Positions 8,300-15,391 of a stretch of 21,404 nt of DNA are shown one piece after another. The notes beneath the pieces were generated by a model. It worked only from the letters and a program-made list of their open reading frames with translations. It was not told where the DNA came from and did no database searches. This DNA comes from a virus. The position numbers and the translations under genes were made by a program. The stretch spans positions 1 to 21,404 of IMG/VR virus record IMGVR_UViG_3300017917_003057; one strand, written 5' to 3'. Each line of letters starts with the position of its first letter. The stretch's first letter is position 1.

Positions 8300-8760
8300 C
8301 CTAATTCCTTTTTAATGTCCTGATCAGTCATGCCCATTTTTTTAGCCAGCTCTTTTAATTCTTTGTCAGAATTAATTTCAGCTAACAACTCTGCTTCATC
8401 CTGTTTGATGTGTGGATAAAGTTTAATAATAAATTTTACTGCCTTGTTGTTTGCACTGTCTTTCTTTTTGGCAGCTTGCCAGTAATGCCTCTGAAGGCCC
8501 ATACCTGGACTAATAGTTGCACACAGCAACCATTGTAGTTTTGGATGTCGGTTTAAGTCAAAGAAGTTTTGATTTACACGGTCATTGGTAGCTCTAAGGT
8601 ACCATTCTTGAAGATCCGGAGAACCTTGTACACTGGCTGCATAACGCAACATTAAGTAAGTACTAAACTTCTTGCGCTCTTCATCGTTAAGCTCATCGTA
8701 GAAGTCATAGTTTTTGGCATCTAGTTGTGCCATTTCATTGTTGATTGATAGTTTATCCAT
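8296..8760 (-). CDS. Conserved T4-like phage protein; weak resemblance to clamp-loader small subunit gp62
   Basis: Starts at ATG 8760 (TAATG overlap) and ends in an ATGA overlap. The protein (154 aa) is charged and largely helical: KKFSTYLMLRYAASVQGSPDL, then a NRHPKLQWLL segment, SPGMGLQRHYWQAAKKK, and a C-terminal lysine-rich helix with EINSDKELKELAKKMG. The order 'Y-L-x-x-R-x-x-S ... D-L ... HPKLQ ... W-x-x-x-KKK' loosely follows that of gp62, which has Y-x-x-N-x-x-L-S, an ANEMN helix and a basic R/K-x-x-K-W. It may be a distant gp62 relative or an unrelated helical protein; the similarity is too weak to name it. Neighbouring polymerase-like and zinc-finger genes fit a DNA-metabolism role. 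Confidence 0.7.
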   Translation of the reverse strand: MDKLSINNEMAQLDAKNYDFYDELNDEERKKFSTYLMLRYAASVQGSPDLQEWYLRATNDRVNQNFFDLNRHPKLQWLLCATISPGMGLQRHYWQAAKKKDSANNKAVKFIIKLYPHIKQDEAELLAEINSDKELKELAKKMGMTDQDIKKELG

Positions 8761-9044
8761 TATACTGGGTGATGCATTACTGTGGTGTCGGGCTCTTTGG
8801 TCAGCAAGTATAACATTTTAACACGATCCAAGGCATCTTGTAAAGCAGGATTGGTTTTAGCAGCATCAGATATTGCTACTAGTTCTGCAATTTCTCTTAC
8901 AGGTTTGCCAAACATAGTAGATTCTCCGGGGTAATCTCTACCAATTTCAAATCTATCATTGGGTGGTGCTCCTAATTCTCTGGCATAAGTTATGCCATCG
9001 GCTCGTTCATAAATGTATGAAACGCCGGGTTTTAATTGACTCAT
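8760..9044 (-). CDS. Small conserved phage protein, 94 aa
   Basis: ATG at 9044 overlaps the stop of the SGNH gene by four bases. The sequence opens MSQLKPGVSYIYERADGITY, continues RFEIGRDYP, and ends with a helix (ALQDALDRVKMLYLLTKEP). From memory this is a recurrent uncharacterised protein of marine T4-like phages. It is soluble, without cysteines, membrane segments or known motifs. Its function is unknown. Confidence 0.75.
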   Translation of the reverse strand: MSQLKPGVSYIYERADGITYARELGAPPNDRFEIGRDYPGESTMFGKPVREIAELVAISDAAKTNPALQDALDRVKMLYLLTKEPDTTVMHHPV

Positions 9045-9760
9045 CGATTATTCCAATCAGCAATAATATCGTAATATATTTCTGCCAAATATTCTTGCCC
9101 TTTTGGATCACTGTGATAGCCAGGATCCCAATTGTTATATTTCACAGGGTGTAGATATCTAGCATGAGATGGTGTAAATTTATCTTCGGTGATTAAAAAC
9201 TTATCCGGAACTATATCAGGTATAATGGTTCTTACAGTGTTTACTGACCACAAATTATCAGGCAACACAATAAATTTAATTCCTTCTAAGAAAGCTTGAA
9301 CAATACCGTCTCTCATTATCCATGTATCTAATTGTTGCTTCCAATTACTGTCGTATAAGTTACTGATGTAGTGTTTGACAGCATTGTATTTTGTTGGACT
9401 TAGTGGTTTACTACGGTCAGCATTTAAGCGATTTTCAGACAAAGTTCTTAATGATTCACTGAGCAAACTATAATGATCTTTAATATAATTTATATTCTGT
9501 AGCCCACGAACTGGTTCATAAGAACCAACTGGCACTTCTATTCTGTCATGAAAAGTAGGAGCAATGATAGCAAAATCAGGTTTTAACCTTATGCACTCAT
9601 CTATCTGTAACCGTATACCACCATTACTGATACCCTGTCTTGCTAAATGAATTAACTTATAATCTAGTTTTTTAGCTAATAATTCTGCGTAGCTAGTACC
9701 GGGGTAGCTGTCACTGGCAGCACTAGAACTGCATCCACAAACTACCAGTGTCTTCGTCAT
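9041..9760 (-). CDS. SGNH/GDSL-like hydrolase family protein, 239 aa
   Basis: The N-terminus has a beta strand followed by GCSSSAASDSYPGTSYA (nucleophile serine among S11-S13, block I of SGNH enzymes). GISNGG around 43-48 would be block II, and the C-terminal D212-P-G-Y-H216 fits the D-x-x-H catalytic dyad, followed by SDPKGQEYLAE as in the usual DGxHPNxxGHxxxA block V. The block III asparagine is not evident; FHDRIEV may occupy it. The family removes acyl or acetyl groups from lipids and polysaccharides. A phage version could trim host surface O-acetyl groups or modify a phage component. There is no signal peptide, so it acts in the cytoplasm or after lysis or in the virion. It starts in ATGA overlap with a 58-aa gene. 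Confidence 0.7.
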   Translation of the reverse strand: MTKTLVVCGCSSSAASDSYPGTSYAELLAKKLDYKLIHLARQGISNGGIRLQIDECIRLKPDFAIIAPTFHDRIEVPVGSYEPVRGLQNINYIKDHYSLLSESLRTLSENRLNADRSKPLSPTKYNAVKHYISNLYDSNWKQQLDTWIMRDGIVQAFLEGIKFIVLPDNLWSVNTVRTIIPDIVPDKFLITEDKFTPSHARYLHPVKYNNWDPGYHSDPKGQEYLAEIYYDIIADWNNR

Positions 9761-9933
9761 TGATGATTTTTGTTCGTTAGGTCAGGCTTACTGTAAAAGT
9801 AACCGTATTGCTGATATACCCATTCAACAAATTTGTAAACTTCATCAGCTTGAAAATCTCTATGTGCTCGTTGCTCGTTATAAAGAACGCTGAGCTTGTG
9901 TAAGTCTTTAATCCATTCGTGTTCTAATTTCAT
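9757..9933 (-). CDS. Small phage protein, 58 aa
   Basis: This short frame fills the gap between two larger genes. Its ATG at 9933 has AAGGAG five bases upstream, and its TGA overlaps the next start codon as ATGA, the same coupling seen throughout the operon. The protein begins MKLEHEWIKDLHKLSVLYNE and is mostly one or two amphipathic helices with aromatic residues (FVEWVYQQYGYFYSKPD). No known motif. The ribosome site and perfect fit into the gap make it a real gene. Confidence 0.8.
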   Translation of the reverse strand: MKLEHEWIKDLHKLSVLYNEQRAHRDFQADEVYKFVEWVYQQYGYFYSKPDLTNKNHQ

Positions 9934-9942
9934 AATTACTCC

Positions 9943-10449
9943 TTACCAACATTTTGTATAGTTAACTATCTCACTTTGCCTACTGATATCTTTAACAAAG
10001 TAAACACACAAGGGTTTTTCTTTGTTAGTTTCTAAAGGTACTGCTAGCATTTGTCCTGGCTTTAGTTTAGGAAAATACCATTTAATGTCTTGATAAATGT
10101 CAATGACTTCTATCTTAAAAAATTCAGGCCTAAAGCTGGCCAATGGATTAAAAGCAAAAGCACTGAATCCACGATCATTGATGCTGGTTAGGGGCACAAC
10201 TTCTAAGTCTCCGAGATCGGGCTCGCCTATTAGTATTTGCCAGTCCATGGGCATTTTTACTACATTGCCCCCAATGTTTAAGACCAGTGCAGGACTGTTA
10301 AAACTTTCTAAAAATATTAAAGGTATAAAAAAGTAGTCAGGATCTTTTGGGTCACTGTTATCTAGTACACAAAATCTAACATCATCAACTTCTTCGGGTA
10401 TTTCGTTTAGCTCGTAGGCTGCGTTATGTTCTAAGGTTAGTAATCGAAT
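9943..10449 (-). CDS. Conserved T4-like phage protein, about 168 aa, apparent ATT start
   Basis: The coding frame with good phage-like protein extends far above the first in-frame ATG (10254): IRLLTLEHNAAYELNEIPEE, then DVRFCVLDNSDPKDPDYFF, and so on. The frame is closed by TAG at 10459-10461, and there is no ATG, GTG or TTG between. AGGAG lies six bases before an ATT at 10449, so ATT is the best start. Other blocks are PMDWQILIGE, RGFSAFAFNP, QDIKWYFPKLKPGQMLAVPL and VYFVKDISRQ. I believe this is a conserved cyanophage-type protein of unknown function. The loss of a normal start next to the inserted homing endonuclease may be connected with the insertion. If ATT is not used, the product would start at 10254 and lose 65 residues. 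Confidence 0.7.
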   Translation of the reverse strand: MRLLTLEHNAAYELNEIPEEVDDVRFCVLDNSDPKDPDYFFIPLIFLESFNSPALVLNIGGNVVKMPMDWQILIGEPDLGDLEVVPLTSINDRGFSAFAFNPLASFRPEFFKIEVIDIYQDIKWYFPKLKPGQMLAVPLETNKEKPLCVYFVKDISRQSEIVNYTKCW

Positions 10450-10462
10450 TTTTGTCTCCTAA

Positions 10463-11269
10463 TTATTTGTTTTTACAGTTGTCAAAATGATAACGTTTTA
10501 AACCGCTGGCGCCACCTACAAACAAGCAGTGAGGACACATTAATCGATCTTGCTTAATTCCTCTACGTTTTTCTCCGTTTAGTATATTTGCATTTGTGAG
10601 ATTAGTCAAGTGTTCTTTACTTCTTGGTGGTTTTGGTATACCAGTTAACGGACTTACATAGCCGTTTTCTCGTTTTTCTTTCCAAGTCTCGTTGATTTTT
10701 TTCATAAAATCTTCACTGTGTTTTTTGCCAGTCATTCCTGCGTTGTGGCCTTTCTTACCTTCACTAACTTTTTGGCAAAATTCAACTGAGCGTTTTCTAC
10801 CAGTTAATGTGTATGAACGCTTTTTATTTGATTCTTCAGAATGTACTATTCCTGTTACACCTTTATTCCAGGGCGTTCTGCCCCGGGCACGGTTAGACAT
10901 TTTAATCTTGGATTCGATACTATGTTTTTTACCAATTCGTGCTTGGGATATTGTTTCCCTTATCTTTTTATATTCCCAAGATGTAAATATACGGTCCTGC
11001 CCGGGCGATGATTGAACAAATTTGCCAACTGCAAACTTCATCAGCTGCTGATGATGCCCAGTTACCATTTTAATTAAAAGTAAATGACATACAAAATGCT
11101 CGCGAGCGGTTAGTCTTGCAATATTACTTTTGTCATCTGTACCATTTAAACTACGGGGAATAATATGATGCTTTTCGATGTAACCCTCAATGTTTCTATG
11201 CTGGGAGTTTTTAATTATATTAAAATACCAACGAGTGTATTTGTTTTCTAAAAAGACTATTCTTGCCAA
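10463..11269 (-). CDS. Free-standing HNH homing endonuclease with NUMOD3-like repeats, 268 aa
   Basis: Residues about 32-66 carry the HNH core: EKHHIIPRSLNGTDDKSNIARLT followed by AREHFVCHLLL. The middle has several GKKHSxExxxKMS / GRKRSVEFCQKVSEG / GKKHSEDFMKKI units typical of NUMOD3 DNA-binding repeats in phage homing endonucleases. The C-terminus has a zinc-finger-like C-P-H-C ... H-F-D-N-C. The start is TTG at 11269 with GGAG eight bases upstream, both inside the last codons of uvsW (13-base overlap). It makes a site-specific break in an allele lacking the insertion so that the gene copies itself. It splits no gene visibly: uvsW keeps its full C-terminus. Basic composition contrasts with the neighbours. 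Confidence 0.9.
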   Translation of the reverse strand: MARIVFLENKYTRWYFNIIKNSQHRNIEGYIEKHHIIPRSLNGTDDKSNIARLTAREHFVCHLLLIKMVTGHHQQLMKFAVGKFVQSSPGQDRIFTSWEYKKIRETISQARIGKKHSIESKIKMSNRARGRTPWNKGVTGIVHSEESNKKRSYTLTGRKRSVEFCQKVSEGKKGHNAGMTGKKHSEDFMKKINETWKEKRENGYVSPLTGIPKPPRSKEHLTNLTNANILNGEKRRGIKQDRLMCPHCLFVGGASGLKRYHFDNCKNK

Positions 11270-12717
11270 TTTATTTTCTCCAAAGAATAATTGTATTTAG
11301 CTTCTTTGTAAAAACTCTTGCGTTTAGTAAGGTGTCGTTTTGCAAATTTGCAGGTGCTGGTAATGTCCCAAATTTCAACATGGTCTTTATCCTGCGCTTT
11401 TCTAATACCTCGCCCAATAGACTGTATAACCCTGACAAAGCTCTTTCCGGGCTCCACAAGAACCAAATTAAAGATCCTAGGAATATTAATGCCCACAGCG
11501 GCCACACCATAAGTCGCCACAATAACCTTCCCATCTGAGACAGCCACCTCATCATATTCTTCCTTTCGATCTTTTGCTTTGGTTGCACCACTGACAAATA
11601 CAGCGTTATTGATTTTACTGGCCAATTCTTTACCTGGGCCAACTCTATCTACTAGAACCAGTGTATTACCTGATTCAGCAATTTTATTAATCACTGAACT
11701 GATATAATCTATTCTAGATTCAGTTTCTAGCAAGTAACGCAGTTCTTGTTGATAGTCTTTGTACTCAACATAGTCTACCAATTGAACTATATTTACATGA
11801 CAGTTGCTGAGATGACCTGCTTCTTGAAGTTCGCTGGCGCTGAGTCTACCCATTACAGGCCCAATGCAACAATTTAAGGCTTGAAAAGCAAAGTCTTCTT
11901 TAGGAATAGTTCCTGTTAGTCCCCAACGAATAGGAGTGCGAGCAAACACTGAAGTTAGTAGTGTTTTAAGTGCATCTGCTTTGGCACTGTGAGCTTCGTC
12001 TACCATAACGCAGACAACATTTTCTACAAATTCATTTATAGTAACATCTGCTTCATAGTTTTTAGTGTTCTTTAACAAGGTGTTCAAACTTTGCCAAGTA
12101 CAGATAGTATGTGTGCGATTATATTCTTTTCTATCGCCAAACAATACACCAACATCCAGGCCCATGTTGATATAGTCTGCTTCTGTTTGTGTTACTAAAC
12201 TTTTACTGGGCACAATAACAACACTACGACCATATTTTTGCACACTTGCAGACAGGGCCGCTGTCATGATGGTTTTACCTGCACCTGTGGCTACTTCTTG
12301 TATACACTGCGGATTTTCTAAAAATTTATTAACAATCTCAACTTGATAATCACGCAACAGTATAGGATCGCCCGCCGCAGGATGACCTTTAGGCCATTTT
12401 ATATCCTGAAATGTAGTTTCAGTTACGGGTTCAAATTCAAAAGTAACGCTGTATTCTCTACGGTCTTGTATGTCAATATCATATCCCCGTTCTTCAATGA
12501 TGGGCAGTATTTCGGGCAGTAAGTTAATGTAAGTACTGCCGCCTAGATTAAAGTAAGGCACTTTGCCGTCCCAACGACCAAGTCGAACTGCAGGCAAGTA
12601 TCTTGCTCCGGGTATTTCGTATTTGAACTTTTCAACTAATCGTTTACGGTCAGTTAGTTCAAGATTGTGAAGTTTACAATTTACTTCGTCTTTGATTTCA
12701 ATTATACAGGTTGTCAT
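11257..12717 (-). CDS. uvsW: UvsW-type superfamily 2 DNA helicase, 486 aa
   Basis: Full-length compared with T4 UvsW (about 500 aa). The N-terminal 1-110 has the UvsW DNA-binding domain pattern (RYLPAVRLGRWDGKVPYF). Helicase motifs: Walker A ATGAGKT at 143-149, motif Ia IVPSKSLVTQ, DEAH at 240-243, LTGTIPK at 267-273, and motif VI QSIGRGIRK at 432-440. In T4, UvsW unwinds R-loops, branches and Holliday junctions, drives fork regression, and helps switch origin-dependent to recombination-dependent replication. Its start overlaps the HARP-like gene by ATGA, so both are made together. The 3' end carries the TTG start and ribosome site of the HNH gene. No truncation is visible. Confidence 0.96.
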   Translation of the reverse strand: MTTCIIEIKDEVNCKLHNLELTDRKRLVEKFKYEIPGARYLPAVRLGRWDGKVPYFNLGGSTYINLLPEILPIIEERGYDIDIQDRREYSVTFEFEPVTETTFQDIKWPKGHPAAGDPILLRDYQVEIVNKFLENPQCIQEVATGAGKTIMTAALSASVQKYGRSVVIVPSKSLVTQTEADYINMGLDVGVLFGDRKEYNRTHTICTWQSLNTLLKNTKNYEADVTINEFVENVVCVMVDEAHSAKADALKTLLTSVFARTPIRWGLTGTIPKEDFAFQALNCCIGPVMGRLSASELQEAGHLSNCHVNIVQLVDYVEYKDYQQELRYLLETESRIDYISSVINKIAESGNTLVLVDRVGPGKELASKINNAVFVSGATKAKDRKEEYDEVAVSDGKVIVATYGVAAVGINIPRIFNLVLVEPGKSFVRVIQSIGRGIRKAQDKDHVEIWDITSTCKFAKRHLTKRKSFYKEAKYNYSLEKINWQE

Positions 12718-13760
12718 TCAATGTAAAATATTTTTTCGGCTTGGCTTAACCAGCTTTGTTTTCTAGTGCCAACTAGTATGCTAGATTCACTGACAAAACA
12801 TTTAATTTCAGTGTCTGTAGATTCATGTCGTAAGTATTTAATGTCGTCTGTGCTTTGTTTGGGTAAACCCGTAGCATAAACATATACTGGTAGTCTATTA
12901 GTAACCCTAGCATAGTTTACAACATCTTCAACAGTAAGTCTATCTTTATTAAACTTTTTGTTATTGCGAATTACCAACAGTCTTTGCATGACCGTAAGTT
13001 TAGGATTCGAATTATAAAATTTTAACAATATATCTTTAGGAATAGTGTAGCCTAACACTGTGCTGTTGTCAATAAGTGCTAACAGATTATCGTAACCAAA
13101 GCCACCACATTTTTCTACGATGTATAGTTTAAGACTGTCTGCGGCATTAGTAATGTCGTAACCAGATCCAGTATCAACTAGTTCAATCACAAACTGCTGT
13201 TTTTCGCAGTCTAGAATTTTTTGATAAAGATCTTTAATTTCATCATCTAGTTCAATTTGATATTTTTCCGCTACAGCACAAAGCCAATTTACAGTGCTTT
13301 CGGTGATGGCCAACTTCCAAATTTTATTGTCGAAATCAAATTCGCCACTACCATCACCTGCTTTTACTTGAACTTTAATGCTGTTAATTAATTCAGTATC
13401 GTAGGGGAATCTTAAATAAATTTTTTGATCTTTAACATAAGCTCGCTTAGACCTATCAATGGTCCTAATAGTCATTCGGTACTTGTCAAAGTTTTCTGGC
13501 ACTGCCACAGGTGTAGGCAGTTGGCTCAATTGTTTACGATATTTGTTAACAATTTTTTTGGCCAGTTCTGCTTGTTTGTCTGTGTAAGCAGTATTCTTTT
13601 CCGAAGTTTGACTGGCTAAACTGGCTACAATTTGTACATCATATCTGGCCAAACTCAAAGGACTGGAAGTTTGATCAAACAATCCCAATTTACGATTGTT
13701 GATGTCTCGGTAACCACCAATAAATTCCAAGTAATCTTCAATGTATTGAAAAGTAATCAT
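12714..13760 (-). CDS. HARP-like phage protein upstream of UvsW, 348 aa
   Basis: The ATG at 13760 gives MITFQYIEDYLEFIGG; an upstream TTG lies inside the promoter -10 box and is rejected. Residues 35-80 (LSLARYDVQIVASLASQT...LTDKQAELAKKI-like) and 107-172 (AYVKDQKIYLRFPYDTELINSIKV, then NKIWKLAITESTVNWLCAVAEKY) have the pattern of the HARP-like DNA-annealing module that often precedes SNF2-type helicases in phages and SMARCAL1-like proteins. No Walker motif is present, so it is not a helicase itself. The C-terminal part (LPVYVYATGLPK...ILVGTRKQSWL) has no family I can name. Coupling to uvsW suggests a DNA-binding partner for fork or branch processing. There is no Shine-Dalgarno sequence; the promoter predicts a leaderless mRNA. 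Confidence 0.8.
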   Translation of the reverse strand: MITFQYIEDYLEFIGGYRDINNRKLGLFDQTSSPLSLARYDVQIVASLASQTSEKNTAYTDKQAELAKKIVNKYRKQLSQLPTPVAVPENFDKYRMTIRTIDRSKRAYVKDQKIYLRFPYDTELINSIKVQVKAGDGSGEFDFDNKIWKLAITESTVNWLCAVAEKYQIELDDEIKDLYQKILDCEKQQFVIELVDTGSGYDITNAADSLKLYIVEKCGGFGYDNLLALIDNSTVLGYTIPKDILLKFYNSNPKLTVMQRLLVIRNNKKFNKDRLTVEDVVNYARVTNRLPVYVYATGLPKQSTDDIKYLRHESTDTEIKCFVSESSILVGTRKQSWLSQAEKIFYIE

Positions 13761-13766
13761 AGGACA

Positions 13767-13795
13767 ATTATACAATATTTAAAATAACAAGTCAA
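13767..13795 (-). promoter_or_regulatory. Sigma70-like promoter for the HARP-uvsW operon
   Basis: On the minus strand a -35 box TTGACT (13795-13790) and a perfect -10 box TATAAT (13772-13767) are separated by exactly 17 bases. The seventh base after the -10 box is the A of the ATG at 13760, so the predicted mRNA begins at the start codon. The -35 box overlaps the T-run of the terminator just upstream. Confidence 0.85.
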
Positions 13796-13819
13796 AAAAA
13801 TCCCTGCCGAAGCAGGGAT
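13794..13819 (-). terminator. Strong intrinsic terminator with cTTCGg loop
   Basis: Minus strand: an 8-bp perfect stem ATCCCTGC / GCAGGGAT closed by the extra-stable TTCG tetraloop and followed by a run of T. It ends transcripts of the acidic-protein genes upstream and insulates the HARP-uvsW promoter. Stem, loop and T-run are all textbook. Confidence 0.93.
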
Positions 13820-13826
13820 ACAAAGG

Positions 13827-13862
13827 CCAATTGTCAAAGGAGCTAGCTTAAAAGACAATTGG
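13827..13862. repeat. 9-bp perfect inverted repeat with 18-base loop
   Basis: CCAATTGTC (13827-13835) and GACAATTGG (13854-13862) are perfect complements around an 18-base loop that contains the palindrome AGCTAGCT. It lies between the stop of the acidic gene and the terminator. No T-run follows on either strand, so it is more likely an RNA structure protecting the 3' end, or a protein-binding operator, than a second terminator. Confidence 0.7.
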
Positions 13863-13866
13863 GATT

Positions 13867-14409
13867 TTATTCTTCCTCAAAATCTGATACATTACCATCT
13901 TCGTCTGCGATGATGATTCTGCGGTAATCGTTGTCACCTTCGATTAAGATAGGACCCCAAATATATGTTGCACTGTCGCCTTGATACCATCCGTCTTCTT
14001 CAAGAGCATAGAAACCTTCTTCTTCGATTAGTTCTTCAAGACGCTCGCGTTCTTCATCGTCCATGTCTTCAGGCCATTCGATATCTTCCCAACAGCCATC
14101 CCATGTTTCGTTAAGTTCAACTTCTTCGATGTTGTTACCGTATGCATCGTAAATGCTGATGCTGTCAGTTTTACCATCTCCGCCTGGAACTTCTGTAAAC
14201 TCGAACTCTGGAGGATTTCCATCGTTGGTATACACAGTCCACGAACCGCCACGCCATCCGGTTTTACGAATGATAGTCATACCATCTTTGGTATATTCTT
14301 CGTGCTCTTCGATAGACTTTTTGTAGTATGTACTAACAGTCCAAGCAGTTAGCTGTTTTTTCTCTTCTGGTTTATCAGTAGGTTCGGGTCCGTTAGGCCA
14401 TGCCATCAT
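13867..14409 (-). CDS. Very acidic phage protein, 180 aa, unknown function
   Basis: Two adjacent ATGs (14409 and 14406) follow GGAG; the second has better spacing, giving 179 or 180 residues. The start overlaps the preceding gene by 17 bases. By my count the protein holds about 50 Asp/Glu against about 14 Lys/Arg, concentrated after residue 100 (EDMDDEERERLEELIEEEG), plus many Trp, Tyr and Gly residues. The first half has beta-like YTKDGMTIIRKTGW and GGSWTVYTNDG strands. No enzyme motif is visible. Such charge is typical of DNA-mimic or other inhibitor proteins, but also of many uncharacterised phage proteins, so function stays open. It is the last gene before a strong terminator. Confidence 0.8.
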   Translation of the reverse strand: MMAWPNGPEPTDKPEEKKQLTAWTVSTYYKKSIEEHEEYTKDGMTIIRKTGWRGGSWTVYTNDGNPPEFEFTEVPGGDGKTDSISIYDAYGNNIEEVELNETWDGCWEDIEWPEDMDDEERERLEELIEEEGFYALEEDGWYQGDSATYIWGPILIEGDNDYRRIIIADEDGNVSDFEEE

Positions 14410-15379
14410 TGTTCTCCAAAATAATATTGTCTAGCTCTTCACGAAGATAATGCTCATCTGGGTCATAAGCAATGCCCTGCCATTCCTTGATTTTAAGCGG
14501 CACATCATCTTCACTGCTCCATGTATAACGCCAATCAGTGCCATTCCAGCGGGCTTGATGCGTGTAGCTATCTTTGCCAGAAAGTTTAATGTTGTAGATA
14601 CCTTCGCGAACTGGCGTGATCTTTTTAGGGAACCAATCGGTCATGGTGTAGGCAATATCATCCATGTTAGTGTACTTTTCCCACTTACCGGTGGTCTTTT
14701 GTGAGCCAGCAATATAAAAGCCAAAATCTGAACCTTTGCCGTTGGTATCACCGCCCCAGTTGTCAATGTCTTCATCGTTGTATTTGACTCCAGTGATGAT
14801 TTCGTTACCATCAATTTCATCATAAACTAATGCAATCTTACCGGGATTAAAAGGCATAGTAAGCGGAAGTTCACCTTCAAAGAATGTGCCTTTTTCTGAA
14901 CTAGTACCAATAAATACCACGGTGCCCGCAGGTTTAGAATCAATCCAAATTTCGTCGCCCCCGTGCCATTCTGGATCAGGGTTCTCGTCATCTTCACCCC
15001 AGCCGTTGATATCTTCAAGGCGTACTTCATACACAGTGTCACCGTTTTCATCTTCGACTTGTAGTGTGCCAGCACTGCGATCCACACCCCAGCAATGACC
15101 CATGTCATCGCAGTCATGCCATGAACCCGGGTAAAAGGGTTGCATGTCTTCGGGAATATTTTGTTCATCGGCATAATCACCGTCCCAAGCAAACTCATTA
15201 AGGTCTAATCGACGGTTGCGGAAATAATCGTAAATTTTACGATCTACTGTGCCCATTACATACTCACCACCATACCCCCAAAGACGAATCTTATAAGTGC
15301 GTGGAGTGAATTTTAATGTTTCAATAAGTTTGTCGTGCTCTGGATTAGATTCTACGACTTCAGCTTTTTTACGGCCCAT
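14393..15379 (-). CDS. Acidic tryptophan/aspartate-rich phage protein, 328 aa, unknown function
   Basis: ATG at 15379 with AGGAG six bases upstream. After a short basic N-terminus (MGRKKAEVVES), residues about 29-45 read YKIRLWGYGGEYVMG. The remainder is rich in D, G, W and Y, with a WHDCDDMGHCWG cluster (two cysteines and two histidines, possible metal site, about 107-118), and many beta-like repeats such as DDENPDPEWHGGDEIWIDS and GIYNIKLSGKDSYTHQARW. Its composition and position resemble the acidic gene after it, which it overlaps; the two may be related in function. I recall similar uncharacterised proteins in cyanophages but cannot name the family. Confidence 0.8.
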   Translation of the reverse strand: MGRKKAEVVESNPEHDKLIETLKFTPRTYKIRLWGYGGEYVMGTVDRKIYDYFRNRRLDLNEFAWDGDYADEQNIPEDMQPFYPGSWHDCDDMGHCWGVDRSAGTLQVEDENGDTVYEVRLEDINGWGEDDENPDPEWHGGDEIWIDSKPAGTVVFIGTSSEKGTFFEGELPLTMPFNPGKIALVYDEIDGNEIITGVKYNDEDIDNWGGDTNGKGSDFGFYIAGSQKTTGKWEKYTNMDDIAYTMTDWFPKKITPVREGIYNIKLSGKDSYTHQARWNGTDWRYTWSSEDDVPLKIKEWQGIAYDPDEHYLREELDNIILENNDGMA

Positions 15380-15391
15380 CTGTTTCTCCTA

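Noticed and set aside
8296-8760. Naming this gene as clamp-loader gp62
   Set aside because: Similarity is limited to a loose order of residues seen by eye; a profile search would be needed before using the name.
10463-11269. HNH gene as part of a group I intron or intein
   Set aside because: uvsW is complete to its stop and the downstream gene is not interrupted; no split exon or splice-like structure was seen.
11263-11642. Overlapping reading frames on both strands at the 3' end of uvsW
   Set aside because: They run in other frames across conserved helicase codons and have no ribosome site or plausible protein.
13761-13775. Upstream TTG start for the HARP-like gene (MYNCPMITF)
   Set aside because: This TTG lies in the promoter at the -10 box and would not be in the transcript; ATG at 13760 is better.
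14905-14920. ATAAATA on the plus strand
   Set aside because: Lies antisense in the middle of a coding gene with no plus-strand gene downstream; chance match.
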